Origin: Neobacillus vireti
Lineage (GTDB): Bacteria; Bacillota; Bacilli; Bacillales; Cytobacillaceae
Direction: 5' to 3'
Assembly (NCBI RefSeq): GCF_001026695.1
Contig: NZ_LDNB01000012.1
Span: 79,812 to 143,811 of the forward strand
DNA: 64,000 nucleotides
The stretch's first letter is position 1. Every line of letters begins with the position of its first letter. Made by a program: the position numbers and the translations under genes. Of the stretch, positions 28,773 through 37,919 are shown one piece after another. The notes under the pieces were generated by a model. It did not search any database. It had not been told where the DNA came from and worked only from the letters and a program-made list of their open reading frames with translations.

Positions 28773-28858
28773 CAGGATTCCCCCCTTTATCATTTATTAC
28801 AGGGTATGTGCCTGTTAGATTACTTTTATAGGCTGAAGCTTTTACCCAGTGCAATTAT

Positions 28859-28888
28859 TTGACAATCGGAAGGGGACTGCGGTATAAG
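28859..28888 (+). promoter_or_regulatory. Promoter of the lipoprotein gene
   Basis: TTGACA at 28859-28864 and TATAAG at 28883-28888, spacer 18 bp, lie 66 bp before the start codon. Confidence 0.7.
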
Positions 28889-28953
28889 TGGATGGATAAC
28901 TTCGATTGTCTATGGTAGTGTGAAACGCCATATATGTTTTTAGGGGGAAAAAA

Positions 28954-29928
28954 ATGAAGCTTCAACGAAAACTAATGATAGCGATTCTTTCAGGAATATT
29001 ATTAATCGCCTCAGGCTGCTCAAATAAAAGCGGGGATAACAAAAAAACTAATCAAGAAAATAAGGCTGAAACAATTAAGAATTTTGAAATTGTTGAGGCA
29101 AAATCGTTTAAGGTAAAAAATATTCGCGGCATTGGCTACCCTGGAAATGACAATGCGCTTTATCTGGCGGCAAATGACGGATTGAAAATGTACAATGATG
29201 GAAAGTGGACCAAAACAACAACCAATCAACATGATTATATTGGTTTCCAAGCGCTCGAATCCGGATTTCTATCGAGCGGACATCCGCAAAAAGGGACAGG
29301 CTTTTCAGACCCATTAGGTTTAGTCAAAAGTACTGATAAGGGGAATACACTACAAAAATTAGCCCTCTATGGCAAAACGAATTTTCACTTCACCGCGTCT
29401 AGTTTTTCTGGCAACGGGCTGTATGTGATTAGTGAACAGCCGAATGATGCCTTAAGCTTAGGCGTGAATTACTCAACAGATAACGGCGGCACATGGAAAA
29501 AGAGTGCATTTAAGGATTTCAACGCGGATTCACTTGGAATGATGGCAGTGCACCCAAACAATGGTGCGATAATGGCTATGTCCACAAGGTCAGGGATTTA
29601 TTATTCAACCGATAACGGAAACACAATGAAGCTGATAACCGACCCAATTATGGTTACTGCGCTCACGTTTATCGGAGATTCCATTCTATTCTCCAGTGTG
29701 GAAAACGAAAAAATTTTATTAAAGACGATAAATCCTGCATCGGGAGAACAGACGAGCATCGCTTTTCCATTTTTAGATTATGATAATCCGATTACTTATT
29801 TAACAGTTAATCCAAAAAACACGAATCAAATGGCATTCACTACTTATAAAAATGATTTATATGAATCCTCAGATGGTGGCAAAAATTGGCGCAATCTCCT
29901 TAAAGACGGTAAAAAAGAGCTGGAGTAA
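28954..29928 (+). CDS. Lipoprotein with BNR/Asp-box repeats (F510_1955 glycosylhydrolase-like)
   Basis: The 324-residue protein has a lipoprotein signal ending IASGC with C22 as the lipidation site. After a lysine/asparagine-rich linker come beta-propeller blades marked by Asp boxes: YSTDNGGTW, YSTDNGNTM and ESSDGGKNW. This architecture matches the so-called F510_1955 family annotated as glycosyl hydrolase. However, Asp-box propellers also occur in sortilin-like and photosystem assembly proteins, and no catalytic residues can be named. It is probably exposed outside the membrane. GGGGGAAAA precedes the ATG. Confidence 0.82.
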   Translation: MKLQRKLMIAILSGILLIASGCSNKSGDNKKTNQENKAETIKNFEIVEAKSFKVKNIRGIGYPGNDNALYLAANDGLKMYNDGKWTKTTTNQHDYIGFQALESGFLSSGHPQKGTGFSDPLGLVKSTDKGNTLQKLALYGKTNFHFTASSFSGNGLYVISEQPNDALSLGVNYSTDNGGTWKKSAFKDFNADSLGMMAVHPNNGAIMAMSTRSGIYYSTDNGNTMKLITDPIMVTALTFIGDSILFSSVENEKILLKTINPASGEQTSIAFPFLDYDNPITYLTVNPKNTNQMAFTTYKNDLYESSDGGKNWRNLLKDGKKELE

Positions 29929-29949
29929 TATCTTCAGCTCTTTTATCCT
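29913..29949. terminator. Convergent terminator between the lipoprotein gene and sigK
   Basis: AAAAGAGCTG (29913-29922) pairs with CAGCTCTTTT (29935-29944). It overlaps the stop codon of the lipoprotein gene and touches the sigK stop. Confidence 0.85.
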
Positions 29950-30659
29950 TTTTTCTTCCGTTCCTTCTCGGCGCGGTAAAATTCGTGGAACATTTTCATT
30001 AGGGCGCGCTTTTCAATTCTTGATACATAGCTTCTTGATATCCCGAGTTCTTTGGCAATTTCCCGTTGTGTTTTTTCTTTTTGCAAATCAAGGCCGAAGC
30101 GGCCAATAATGACTTCCTTTTCCCGGGTATCAAGGACTTCAATATATTTTTTAATTTTTTCTAGTTCCATGTTAAGTTGGATGGTATCAATGACATCTTC
30201 AGATTCTGATTTAAGGACATCAATAAGCGATATTTCATTCCCCTCTTTATCCTGGCCGATTGGGTCATGCAGGGAAACATCCTTTTTCGTTTTCTTAAGC
30301 GCGCGCAAATGCATCAGGATTTCGTTCTCAATGCATCGTGCGGCATAGGTAGCAAGCTTCGTTCCTTTTCCTTCTGAGTAACTCTCAATCGCTTTGATTA
30401 AACCGATTGTTCCAATTGAGATTAAATCCTCGGAATCCTCGCCGGTATTTTCGAATTTTTTTACGATATGTGCAACGAGTCGCAGATTGTGTTCAATTAG
30501 CATATTTCGGGCATGCGCATCCCCTTCTGCCATTAACCGTAAGTATTTTCTTTCTTCTGCAGCAGATAGGGGTTGCGGAAAGGCATTATTCTTTACATAG
30601 GAAACAAGAAAAAGGAATTCTTTCACTAAATAACCGAGTGCTGTTAAAATTCCAGACAT
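29943..30659 (-). CDS. sigK: RNA polymerase sporulation sigma factor SigK (intact)
   Basis: SigK directs late mother-cell transcription during sporulation. The 238-residue ORF is continuous: no skin-type element interrupts it. The N-terminal pro-sequence [20 protein letters not shown] precedes Y21 and would be removed by SpoIVFB at the forespore membrane. Region 2 ([21 protein letters not shown], shown here in part) and region 4 ([20 protein letters not shown]) are complete. GGGGGTGGG lies upstream of the ATG. Without skin, control rests on transcription and pro-sequence cleavage. Confidence 0.97.
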   Translation of the reverse strand: MSGILTALGYLVKEFLFLVSYVKNNAFPQPLSAAEERKYLRLMAEGDAHARNMLIEHNLRLVAHIVKKFENTGEDSEDLISIGTIGLIKAIESYSEGKGTKLATYAARCIENEILMHLRALKKTKKDVSLHDPIGQDKEGNEISLIDVLKSESEDVIDTIQLNMELEKIKKYIEVLDTREKEVIIGRFGLDLQKEKTQREIAKELGISRSYVSRIEKRALMKMFHEFYRAEKERKKKG

Positions 30660-30760
30660 AAAAACCCACCCCCGTCTTTTTTAGGACTCAAGCCTATTAA
30701 TAATTCCTATGAAAAAAACGGGAAATTGTGTCTGTCCAGAAAATTTTATTTAAGGAATGC

Positions 30761-30804
30761 AAAAAAAAATGACCACCGAGATCTCGCATAAGCAGGTCAT
30801 TTTT
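30761..30804. terminator. Terminator after pssA
   Basis: AAAATGACC (30766-30774) pairs with GGTCATTTT (30795-30803), with an inner GAGATCTC palindrome. It is flanked by A and T runs on both sides. Confidence 0.8.
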
Positions 30805-30812
30805 CTTACCAT

Positions 30813-31352
30813 TTATACTTTTTTTAGTTTAAAGGAACTAACCATTAGGAATGATAGAATGATAATAATGAATAAGAACGTTTGGGATGGAACGTAGGGA
30901 ATGGCCAAGAAGCTTAGGGTTGCCAAACACCCGGCTGCGGTAATCGGTAAACCGGTAAAATATCCATTGCTTTCGGTAATATTGAACCTCGCTAATCTAA
31001 ATGCGCCACAGCCGATGTAAAAAACTGTGAAAAATGATCCAGGTCCGCCAAATTCATTTAAAATTCCTTGGTATAGTAATAGTGCTGGTGCCACTCCAAA
31101 TGATATAATATCACTCATGGAATCTAATTGCTTGCCAAGTTCGGATTCGATATTAAACTTTCGGGCAATCATTCCGTCGAACCGGTCTGCTAAGGCGGCA
31201 ATAAAAATGAGCAGCAGGCTTAGTCTTAAATTTCCATTAAGTCCAAACACAATCGCAAATCCGCCTAAAGATAAATTTGCTAAGGTTATCAAATTGGCTG
31301 TTTGTGATTTAAGCTTTTTAATTGTCTGATCAAATACATCCAATAAAAACAT
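30813..31352 (-). CDS. pssA: CDP-diacylglycerol--serine O-phosphatidyltransferase
   Basis: PssA makes phosphatidylserine from CDP-diacylglycerol and serine. The 179-residue membrane protein carries the CDP-alcohol phosphatidyltransferase signature as DG(x2)AR(x8)G(x3)D(x3)D in DGMIARKFNIESELGKQLDS. Five or so hydrophobic segments follow the family layout. ATG 31352 has AGGAGTGG about 8 bp upstream; the GTG at 31364 lies in that site. It is divergent from psd, the next enzyme of the pathway. In B. subtilis the two are co-directional, so the arrangement differs. Confidence 0.93.
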   Translation of the reverse strand: MFLLDVFDQTIKKLKSQTANLITLANLSLGGFAIVFGLNGNLRLSLLLIFIAALADRFDGMIARKFNIESELGKQLDSMSDIISFGVAPALLLYQGILNEFGGPGSFFTVFYIGCGAFRLARFNITESNGYFTGLPITAAGCLATLSFLAIPYVPSQTFLFIIIILSFLMVSSFKLKKV

Positions 31353-31473
31353 TTTCCAAACCACTCCTTTTTTTAGCCGAGGGGGAATAATTTTCCTTGT
31401 TTTATTCTATTTAATTCTAAGGGTTTTATGTCATTTCGTAAAGAGTATTTTTACACTATTTGGGGGTCTTTCA

Positions 31474-32280
31474 ATGTTACAAACTGTTTATCGTCTTTTG
31501 ATTGAGTTAACGAATGGAAAGTGGACATCCGTTGTTTTAAAGGGATTTGCCCGATCGCGGCTCAGTCGATTCATCGTACCTTCTTTTGCAAAAGTTTATC
31601 ATTTGAACCAAGAAGAAATGGAGAAGGGCTTGTCTGAATATCCCACGCTTCACGATTTATTTATTCGCACGTTAAGAAAAGGAGCGCGTGAAATCGATCA
31701 AACGGTTGACTCTGTTGTTAGTCCGGTAGATGCGGTTATCGAAGATGTGGGTCAAATTAGAGAAACAAGTGAAATCGTTGTAAAAGAAAAGACCTATTCC
31801 ATTGAAGAAATGCTTGGAAATCAAGAACTGTTAACAAAGTATTTAAATGGTACATACTTAATTCTTTATTTAAGCCCAAGTCATTATCATCGAATTCATA
31901 GTCCCGTTGATGGCGATGTCACTAAACAGTGGACGCTGGGAAAGAAATCGTATCCTGTTAATAAATGGGGGGTAAAGTACGGAGTTAGAACACTGGCAAA
32001 GAATTACCGTGTCATGACGGAAGTGAAAACGGAGTTTGGACATGTAACCATTGTCAAGGTTGGCGCCATGTTTGTTAATTCCATCGAAACAACACATACG
32101 GGGACGAAATTGGAAAAGGGCAGTGAAATGGCCTATTTTAGTTTTGGGTCAACAGTCGTTTTATTATTCGAAAAAAACACTTTCCAAATAGATCCAGAAA
32201 TACAAACCCCAAAAGAAATCAGAGTTGGAGAAAAGATTGGATTATTAATGAAAGAAATGGGCAAAAAGAAAAGCCCTTAA
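31474..32280 (+). CDS. psd: Phosphatidylserine decarboxylase proenzyme
   Basis: Psd converts phosphatidylserine to phosphatidylethanolamine with a pyruvoyl cofactor formed by self-cleavage. The 268-residue proenzyme has the conserved blocks SPVDAVIEDVGQI, YLSPSHYHRIHSP and the cleavage motif FGST near residue 228, where the serine becomes pyruvoyl. Most family members have LGST, so phenylalanine is a mild variant. GGGGGTC precedes the ATG. The 121-bp gap to pssA should hold both promoters; I could not assign them. Confidence 0.93.
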   Translation: MLQTVYRLLIELTNGKWTSVVLKGFARSRLSRFIVPSFAKVYHLNQEEMEKGLSEYPTLHDLFIRTLRKGAREIDQTVDSVVSPVDAVIEDVGQIRETSEIVVKEKTYSIEEMLGNQELLTKYLNGTYLILYLSPSHYHRIHSPVDGDVTKQWTLGKKSYPVNKWGVKYGVRTLAKNYRVMTEVKTEFGHVTIVKVGAMFVNSIETTHTGTKLEKGSEMAYFSFGSTVVLLFEKNTFQIDPEIQTPKEIRVGEKIGLLMKEMGKKKSP

Positions 32281-32297
32281 AGGGCGATGTAAGAAGA

Positions 32298-32438
32298 TTA
32301 TGAAGACCGCTTAATTTTATTGAATAAAGACCGCCGCTGAATTTCAGATTCAATGAGACAAATAAACTCCGGGCTTAAATTAAGCTCTCTTGCTTTATAA
32401 TAGGACTCAATTAATAATTCATCTGACAGTTTCCGCAT
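32298..32438 (-). CDS. sda: Sporulation checkpoint histidine kinase inhibitor Sda
   Basis: Sda binds the kinases KinA and KinB and blocks sporulation when replication is disturbed or newly started. The 46-residue protein, [20 protein letters not shown] at the start and [14 protein letters not shown] in the second helix, closely matches B. subtilis Sda in length and in its helical hairpin. GGAGGTGAATC precedes the ATG. DnaA boxes lie 124-222 bp upstream, consistent with the known control of sda by DnaA. Confidence 0.95.
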   Translation of the reverse strand: MRKLSDELLIESYYKARELNLSPEFICLIESEIQRRSLFNKIKRSS

Positions 32439-32561
32439 GTCAGGATTCACCTCCAATTAGAAATAAAGGGTTCTATTTGCTGAAATGTTATCATATAGTA
32501 GTACGTTCAATTGGTGTACCCTAAATCTACCAAATTTAAACCTAGAGAACAATCGTTCCAA

Positions 32562-32660
32562 TTATCCACAGGTTCTAGTGGATAACTTGTGATTAAATTG
32601 TTTGTAAAGTTAGAAAATGTAAATGATTCAATGGGTATAATGTTAATAAGGTTATCCACA
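32562..32660. promoter_or_regulatory. DnaA box cluster upstream of sda
   Basis: Two perfect DnaA boxes, TTATCCACA, lie at 32562-32570 and 32652-32660. An inverted near-match, AGTGGATAA, lies at 32577-32585 with one mismatch. They lie in the 389-bp gap between divergent sda and yqeG, so DnaA could act on either gene. In B. subtilis DnaA activates sda at the start of replication. Confidence 0.88.
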
Positions 32661-32827
32661 GGTCATGATAAAGTAGAGATTTGTCGAAAAATATTTTTTG
32701 CTTTTCATAAAACTGTCATTTTCATTCGCTTTTCTTTGAAACAAAGGGTGAAATTGGTTATGATGTTACAAGTAAGTGGCTCTTTCAAAGAGTCGATTTT
32801 ATTTAGAATTAATGAGGTGTTAGCTTA

Positions 32828-33343
32828 GTGTTAAAACAATTTTTACCGAATGAACATGTAAAAAGCATTTTGGATATATCTCCTGTAGAATTAAAACAAA
32901 GAGGCATTAAAGGGATCATTACCGATTTGGATAATACGTTAGTAGAATGGGACCGCCCCAATGCAACTCCTGCATTGATTGAATGGTTCGCTGAAATAAA
33001 AAAACATAATATTCTTGTCACAATTGTTTCTAATAATAATGAAGAAAGAGTGAAGGCTTTTTCTGACCCTCTTCAAATCCCGTTTATTTTTCGGGCAAAA
33101 AAGCCAATGGCACCGGCCTTTCGCAGAGCGATTTCGCTAATGGGGATTACAAAAGAAGAAGCTGTTGTTATCGGGGACCAATTATTAACCGATGTCCTCG
33201 GCGGCAACCGAAGCGGATTTCATACCATCCTTGTTGTGCCGGTTGCGCAAACGGATGGCTTCTGGACAAAATTTAATCGCTTTGCGGAACGAAGAATCTT
33301 AAACTGGTTCCGCAAAAAAGGCATGCTGCAATGGGAGGATTAA
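32828..33343 (+). CDS. yqeG: HAD superfamily phosphatase YqeG
   Basis: A 171-residue HAD-IIIA phosphatase. The nucleophile motif is DLDNTLVEWD near residue 35; the lysine block is RAKKPMAPAFRRA near residue 88 and the metal motif is VIGDQLLTDVLGGNRSG near residue 115. The physiological substrate is not known; related proteins dephosphorylate phosphatidylglycerol phosphate. GTG 32828 follows GAGGTGTTAG. It begins the yqeG-yqeM operon. Confidence 0.92.
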   Translation: MLKQFLPNEHVKSILDISPVELKQRGIKGIITDLDNTLVEWDRPNATPALIEWFAEIKKHNILVTIVSNNNEERVKAFSDPLQIPFIFRAKKPMAPAFRRAISLMGITKEEAVVIGDQLLTDVLGGNRSGFHTILVVPVAQTDGFWTKFNRFAERRILNWFRKKGMLQWED

Positions 33344-33346
33344 GCT

Positions 33347-34453
33347 GTGAGTGAACAACTAGATATTTGCATGGGCTGCGGTGTAAAAGTCCAAACTGAA
33401 AACCCGGAAATGATTGGCTATGCACCTGCTTCGGCATTAGCAAAGGAAATGATTATTTGCCAACGGTGTTTTCGTTTAAAACACTACAACGAAGTTCAAG
33501 ATGTTAATTTAACAGATGATGATTTTTTGAAAATATTAAATGAGATTGGCAGGACAGACGCCCTTGTCGTGATGATTGTTGATATTTTTGATTTTAATGG
33601 AAGCTGGCTTCCGGGCTTGCACCGCTTCGTTGGTAAAAACAAAGTCCTGCTGGTTGGCAATAAGGTTGATTTATTGCCGAAGTCCGTTAAGCATAACAAG
33701 TTAATAAACTGGATGAAGCATGAAGCAAAGCAACTGGGATTAAAGCCGGAAGAGGTGTTTCTCGTCAGTGCGGCTAAAGGGCTAAATGTGAAAGAAACAG
33801 CGGGAGCCATTGACGAATTGCGTAAGGGCAAAGACGTTTATGTAGTCGGCTGTACCAATGTCGGGAAATCTACATTTATTAATAGAATCATTAAGGAAGT
33901 AACCGGGGAAGCAGATGTGATTACGACCTCCCATTTTCCGGGGACGACGCTGGATATCATTAAAATTCCGCTTGACGATGAGAAATCATTGATTGATTCT
34001 CCAGGAATCATCAACCATCATCAAATGGCGCATTTTGTTGATAAACGGGACTTGAAAATTATTACACCTAAAAAAGAAATTAAGCCAAAGGTGTTTCAAT
34101 TAAATGAAGGACAAACCTTATTCTTTGGCGGTTTGGCCCGGTTCGATTATATCAGCGGCGGCAGACGATCGTTTGTTTGTTATGTTTCTAATGAAATCAA
34201 TATTCACCGGACAAAAACCGAAAATGCAGCAGAGCTTTATGATAAGCATGTTGGGGAATTACTGACACCGCCGCGGCCGGAACAATTGGACTCATTTCCG
34301 GAGCTGGTGAAACAAGAATTTTTCGTAAAAGAAGCGAAAACGGATATTGTTTTCTCAGGGCTTGGCTGGATAACTGTCAATGAGCCCGGGGTAAAAGTGG
34401 CGGCTTACGTACCAAAGGGTGTGCAAACGTTAATTAGAAAATCATTAATATAA
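33347..34453 (+). CDS. yqeH: Ribosome biogenesis GTPase YqeH
   Basis: YqeH is a circularly permuted GTPase needed for 30S assembly. The 368-residue protein has an N-terminal zinc finger (CMGCGVKVQ and CQRC). The GTPase motifs come in permuted order: G4 GNKVDLLP near residue 102, G5 SAAKG, G1 GCTNVGKST near residue 167 and G3 DSPG near 223. A C-terminal RNA-contacting domain follows. GTG 33347 lies 3 bp after the yqeG stop with GGAGGA upstream. Confidence 0.96.
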   Translation: MSEQLDICMGCGVKVQTENPEMIGYAPASALAKEMIICQRCFRLKHYNEVQDVNLTDDDFLKILNEIGRTDALVVMIVDIFDFNGSWLPGLHRFVGKNKVLLVGNKVDLLPKSVKHNKLINWMKHEAKQLGLKPEEVFLVSAAKGLNVKETAGAIDELRKGKDVYVVGCTNVGKSTFINRIIKEVTGEADVITTSHFPGTTLDIIKIPLDDEKSLIDSPGIINHHQMAHFVDKRDLKIITPKKEIKPKVFQLNEGQTLFFGGLARFDYISGGRRSFVCYVSNEINIHRTKTENAAELYDKHVGELLTPPRPEQLDSFPELVKQEFFVKEAKTDIVFSGLGWITVNEPGVKVAAYVPKGVQTLIRKSLI

Positions 34454-34469
34454 TGGTGGGGAGAGCCAA

Positions 34470-35309
34470 GTGAAGAAGCTATTCGCGGTATTAGGAGATC
34501 CAATCGAGCATTCGATGTCTCCAATCATGCACAATGATTTATTTTCCTTTTATCAAATAGATGCGCACTATCTTCCCTTTCGAGTAAAAGGCGAGAATTT
34601 ACACGATGCCGTCAAAGGCTTGAAAGCGATTGGTGCAGCAGGATTTAATGTCACCGTACCGCATAAGAGTAAAATTATTCCCTTGCTGGATGAGGTGGAT
34701 GAATTAGCCGCCAGTATCGGAGCGGTCAATACGGTGGTCAATGAAGGCGGCAAATTGATTGGCTATAATACGGATGGTCCTGGCTTCTTAAAAGGTTTAC
34801 ACGCACACGTACCCAGTGCAGTGGGTCAAAAGATATTAGTAATAGGGGCTGGAGGTGCCGCACGGGCGATTTATTTCACTCTAGCCAGGGAGAATCCGCA
34901 GGCAATTGACATCGCGAATCGTACGCTGGAAACCGCTTTGAAACTTATTGAGGATTGTCCGTATACAAATATCTCAAGGGCGTTGTCTTTGGCTGAGGCA
35001 AATCAAAAATTAGCGGAATATAATTTAATTATTCAAACGACGACGATTGGTATGTCGCCAAAAATCGCTGAACAGCCACTGGATTTGGGCAATTTAAGTC
35101 ATAAGTCCATGGTTTGTGATATAATTTATAATCCGTTGGAAACGCAATTCTTACGTGAGGCAAGTATAAAAGGAGCAAAAATCCAAAACGGAATCGATAT
35201 GTTCGTTTATCAGGGGGCGCTTGCCTTTGAGAAATGGACTGGAATTTTTCCTGATGTGGAAAGAATGAGAGAAAATGTTTTGCAACAACTAGGAGGAAAA
35301 ACATGTTAA
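34470..35309 (+). CDS. aroE: Shikimate dehydrogenase (NADP+)
   Basis: AroE reduces 3-dehydroshikimate in the aromatic amino acid pathway. The 279-residue enzyme shows the substrate motif SMSPIMHND, the catalytic lysine block NVTVPHKSKI (residues 62-71 or so), the aspartate in NTDGPGF and the NADP loop GAGGAARAIYF near residue 127. GTG 34470 follows GGGGAGAG. It overlaps yhbY by 7 bp. Confidence 0.95.
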   Translation: MKKLFAVLGDPIEHSMSPIMHNDLFSFYQIDAHYLPFRVKGENLHDAVKGLKAIGAAGFNVTVPHKSKIIPLLDEVDELAASIGAVNTVVNEGGKLIGYNTDGPGFLKGLHAHVPSAVGQKILVIGAGGAARAIYFTLARENPQAIDIANRTLETALKLIEDCPYTNISRALSLAEANQKLAEYNLIIQTTTIGMSPKIAEQPLDLGNLSHKSMVCDIIYNPLETQFLREASIKGAKIQNGIDMFVYQGALAFEKWTGIFPDVERMRENVLQQLGGKTC

Positions 35310-35593
35310 CAGGTAAACAAAAACGATTTTTACGCTCAAAGGCGCATCACTTGGATCCGATTTTTCAAGTAGGCAAAGGCGGCGTAAACGAGAATATGAT
35401 TAAACAGATAGCAGATGCGCTAGAAGCGAGAGAGCTTTTTAAAGTAAGCATTTTGCAAAATTGTGAAGAAGATAAAACCGAAGTTGCCGAGCAGTTAGCA
35501 GAAGGTACTGGTGCGGATATTGTGCAAATCATTGGTAATATCATTGTTCTCTATAAAGAGTCTGTGGAAAAGAAAACAATCAAACTTCCATAA
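35303..35593 (+). CDS. yhbY: CRM-domain RNA-binding protein YhbY (YqeI)
   Basis: A 96-residue single CRM-domain protein associated with ribosome assembly. The family start [20 protein letters not shown] and the loop [11 protein letters not shown], equivalent to the conserved GxxG motif, are present. AGGAGG precedes the ATG, which lies inside the end of aroE. Confidence 0.94.
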   Translation: MLTGKQKRFLRSKAHHLDPIFQVGKGGVNENMIKQIADALEARELFKVSILQNCEEDKTEVAEQLAEGTGADIVQIIGNIIVLYKESVEKKTIKLP

Positions 35594-35613
35594 GAGCAAA
35601 GGATGGCGAAAGC

Positions 35614-36183
35614 ATGAAGAAAGTTGGGATTTTGGGGGGAACGTTCGATCCTCCGCATTACGGACATCTTTTGATTGCTAATGAAGTTCTTGCTGCACTA
35701 AAGCTTGATGAAATTTGGTTCATGCCAAATGGGGAGCCGCCGCATAAGCAAAAAACAGGATCGGTTACGAATGGACAGCGTGTTCAAATGCTGAAGCTGG
35801 CTATTCAGGGGAATTCAGCTTTTAAAATTGAAACGATCGAGCTACATCGGGTAGGTCTATCATACACCGTTGATACAATGAAAATGTTGAATGCCGAATA
35901 TACGGACTATCAATTTTTCTTTATCATTGGGGCGGATATGATTGAGTATTTGCCTAAATGGCACAAAATTGATGAGCTAGTAAAACTTGTCCAATTTGTT
36001 GGGGTGGAAAGGCCTGCCTACAGCCTTCAAACCGATTATCCGATTCTTTATGTGGACGTACCGGCAATGGATGTGTCATCCAGTATGATTAGAGAGCGGT
36101 TGACAAGCGGTAAGACGGTCCGTTATTTACTGCCAGATTCGGTTATCCACTATATCGAGGAGAATCAATTATATGGAACGTGA
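35614..36183 (+). CDS. nadD: Nicotinate-nucleotide adenylyltransferase
   Basis: NadD adenylates nicotinate mononucleotide in NAD synthesis. The 189-residue protein has the nucleotidyltransferase signature [12 protein letters not shown] (HxGH) at residues 8-19 and the closing motif SSSMIRERL near residue 153. AAAGGATGG lies before the ATG. It overlaps yqeK by 11 bp. Confidence 0.96.
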   Translation: MKKVGILGGTFDPPHYGHLLIANEVLAALKLDEIWFMPNGEPPHKQKTGSVTNGQRVQMLKLAIQGNSAFKIETIELHRVGLSYTVDTMKMLNAEYTDYQFFFIIGADMIEYLPKWHKIDELVKLVQFVGVERPAYSLQTDYPILYVDVPAMDVSSSMIRERLTSGKTVRYLLPDSVIHYIEENQLYGT

Positions 36184-36739
36184 AGAGGCGTTAAAGATTG
36201 TCAAGGAACAATTAACAGAGCATCGCTATCAGCATACGTTAGGGGTAATGGAAACAGCGGTTCTCTTGGCGAGGCAGTACGGTGCAGACGAGCAAAAGGC
36301 GGAACTGGCGGCGATTTTTCACGATTATGCGAAATTTCGTTCGAAAGATGAAATGAAAGCAATTATTGCTGACCAAGGGTTTCCGCAGGATTTGCTCGAG
36401 TTTAATGCTGAATTATGGCATGCGCCGGTTGGAGCTTTCCTAGTGGAAAAGGAAGCAGGCATCACAGACAGAGAAATTTTAGCTGCTATCCGTTATCATA
36501 CATCGGGAAGAATTGGAATGTCTTTGCTTGAGAAAATCATCTATCTAGCTGATTATATTGAACCAGGCAGGCATTTTCCCGGCGTTGATGAAGTCAGAGC
36601 GATGGCGAAGGAAAATTTAGATCAAGCATTAATAAAAGCAGTGCAAAATACGATTCTTTTTTTATTGAAGAAGAATCAAAAGGTATTTCCGGATACATTT
36701 TACACCTACAATGACCTTATTAATAAACTGGAGGCTTGA
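36173..36739 (+). CDS. yqeK: HD-domain dinucleoside polyphosphate hydrolase YqeK
   Basis: A 188-residue HD-domain protein. The YqeK family hydrolyses Ap4A symmetrically to ADP. Metal-binding residues are visible as H17/H21 in EHRYQH and the HD pair in IFHDYAK near residue 46, with further histidines in WHAPVGA and IRYHTSG. It is translationally linked to nadD by an 11-bp overlap. Confidence 0.92.
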   Translation: MEREEALKIVKEQLTEHRYQHTLGVMETAVLLARQYGADEQKAELAAIFHDYAKFRSKDEMKAIIADQGFPQDLLEFNAELWHAPVGAFLVEKEAGITDREILAAIRYHTSGRIGMSLLEKIIYLADYIEPGRHFPGVDEVRAMAKENLDQALIKAVQNTILFLLKKNQKVFPDTFYTYNDLINKLEA

Positions 36740-36742
36740 TGA

Positions 36743-37099
36743 ATGAATAATCAAGAATTATTAAAAATTGCCGTTAAAGCAGCAGATGATAAACGTGCGG
36801 AAGACATCCTTGCGCTAAACATGCAGGGGATTTCTTTAATTGCCGATTACTTTATTATTTGTCATGGGAATTCCGATAAACAAGTGCAGGCAATAGCACG
36901 GGAAATGAAAGAGAAAGCGCAAGAAAAAGGCTACGAAGTGAAAAGAATGGAAGGCTTTGATGAAGCAAGATGGATTTTAATTGATATGGGCGATGTGGTT
37001 GCCCATGTGTTCCATCGTGATGAAAGAAGCTATTACAATTTGGAACGGCTATGGGGCGATGCACCGCTTGAAGATGTTTTTAGTGAGCTGAATTCATGA
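36743..37099 (+). CDS. rsfS: Ribosomal silencing factor RsfS
   Basis: RsfS binds ribosomal protein L14 and stops subunit joining when nutrients run short. The 118-residue protein has the DUF143 blocks MQGISLIADYFIICHGNSDKQ (shown here up to 21 positions' start) and VAHVFHRDERSYYNLERLW. AACTGGAGG lies upstream. It overlaps yqeM by 4 bp (ATGA). Confidence 0.94.
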   Translation: MNNQELLKIAVKAADDKRAEDILALNMQGISLIADYFIICHGNSDKQVQAIAREMKEKAQEKGYEVKRMEGFDEARWILIDMGDVVAHVFHRDERSYYNLERLWGDAPLEDVFSELNS

Positions 37100-37854
37100 G
37101 TTATCAGCAATTCGCTTACCTTTATGATGAGCTGATGAAAGATGCTCCATATGATGAGTGGGTGCGGTTTGTTAGAGATATTCTCCAAAAATATCAGGTG
37201 GAGGGCGGACCTCGGCCACGGCTGCTTGATGTAGCATGTGGGACCGGGGAGCTCTCCGTTCGCTTTGCTACTGATGGTTTTCAAGTGACCGGTGTCGACC
37301 TGTCTGAAGATATGCTGGCAGTAGCACAGGCGAAAGCGGAGGATGCAGGAGTTAGGATTCCTTTTTTTCAGCAAAATATGGCTGAATTGGAAGGTCAGGG
37401 GAATTTCGATGTGATTGGTATCTTTTGTGATTCATTAAATTATCTTGAAACCGAAGAAGAGGTTATTGCTACTTTTTCGAATGTTCTCGAGCAATTAAAT
37501 GATGATGGACTTTTCATAGTGGATGTCCATTCCCCTTATAAAATCAATGACGGTTTCATTAATCAAACCTTTGCCTTAAATGAAGAAAAGGTTTCATATA
37601 TCTGGAATAGTTTCCCTGGCGAAGAACCGAATAGTGTTGAGCATGAGCTAAGCTTTTTTGTTTTGGATGAACGGCTGGGAAAATATGACCGCTTTGATGA
37701 ACTGCATTATCAACGTACATATCCTGTTCAGCAATATGAAACCTGGTTACTGGAAGCCGGTTTTGAAGTACTTGAGGTTTGCGCTGATTTCGAACAGACA
37801 CCGCCGGAGCACGATTCAGAAAGAATCTTTTTTGTTGCCAGGAAAAATAAATGA
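37096..37854 (+). CDS. yqeM: Class I SAM-dependent methyltransferase YqeM
   Basis: A 252-residue methyltransferase with motif I LLDVACGTGELSVRFA near residue 43, motif II GVDLSEDML and GIFCDSLNYL near residue 112. The substrate is unknown; its constant place after rsfS in Bacillaceae hints at ribosome or tRNA modification, but that is only context. It ends the yqeG operon at a terminator. Confidence 0.92.
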   Translation: MSYQQFAYLYDELMKDAPYDEWVRFVRDILQKYQVEGGPRPRLLDVACGTGELSVRFATDGFQVTGVDLSEDMLAVAQAKAEDAGVRIPFFQQNMAELEGQGNFDVIGIFCDSLNYLETEEEVIATFSNVLEQLNDDGLFIVDVHSPYKINDGFINQTFALNEEKVSYIWNSFPGEEPNSVEHELSFFVLDERLGKYDRFDELHYQRTYPVQQYETWLLEAGFEVLEVCADFEQTPPEHDSERIFFVARKNK

Positions 37855-37884
37855 GCCATCTTTTAAAAAAAGATGGCTTTTTTT
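37854..37884 (+). terminator. Intrinsic terminator after yqeM
   Basis: AGCCATCTTTT pairs with AAAAGATGGCT and a T run follows. The stem starts at the stop codon. Confidence 0.9.
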
Positions 37885-37919
37885 AAAATTCATGAAGGAA
37901 TTTGTCAAATAAACACGAA

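Noticed and set aside
30701..30710. TAATTCCTAT before sigK as a CymR site
   Set aside because: It matches the motif near yrrT exactly, but sigK is a sporulation gene with no reason for CymR control; it shows that the motif is not specific on its own.
32589..32828. A 79-codon ORF before yqeG
   Set aside because: It overlaps the DnaA boxes and promoter region, has no ribosome binding site and looks random in composition.
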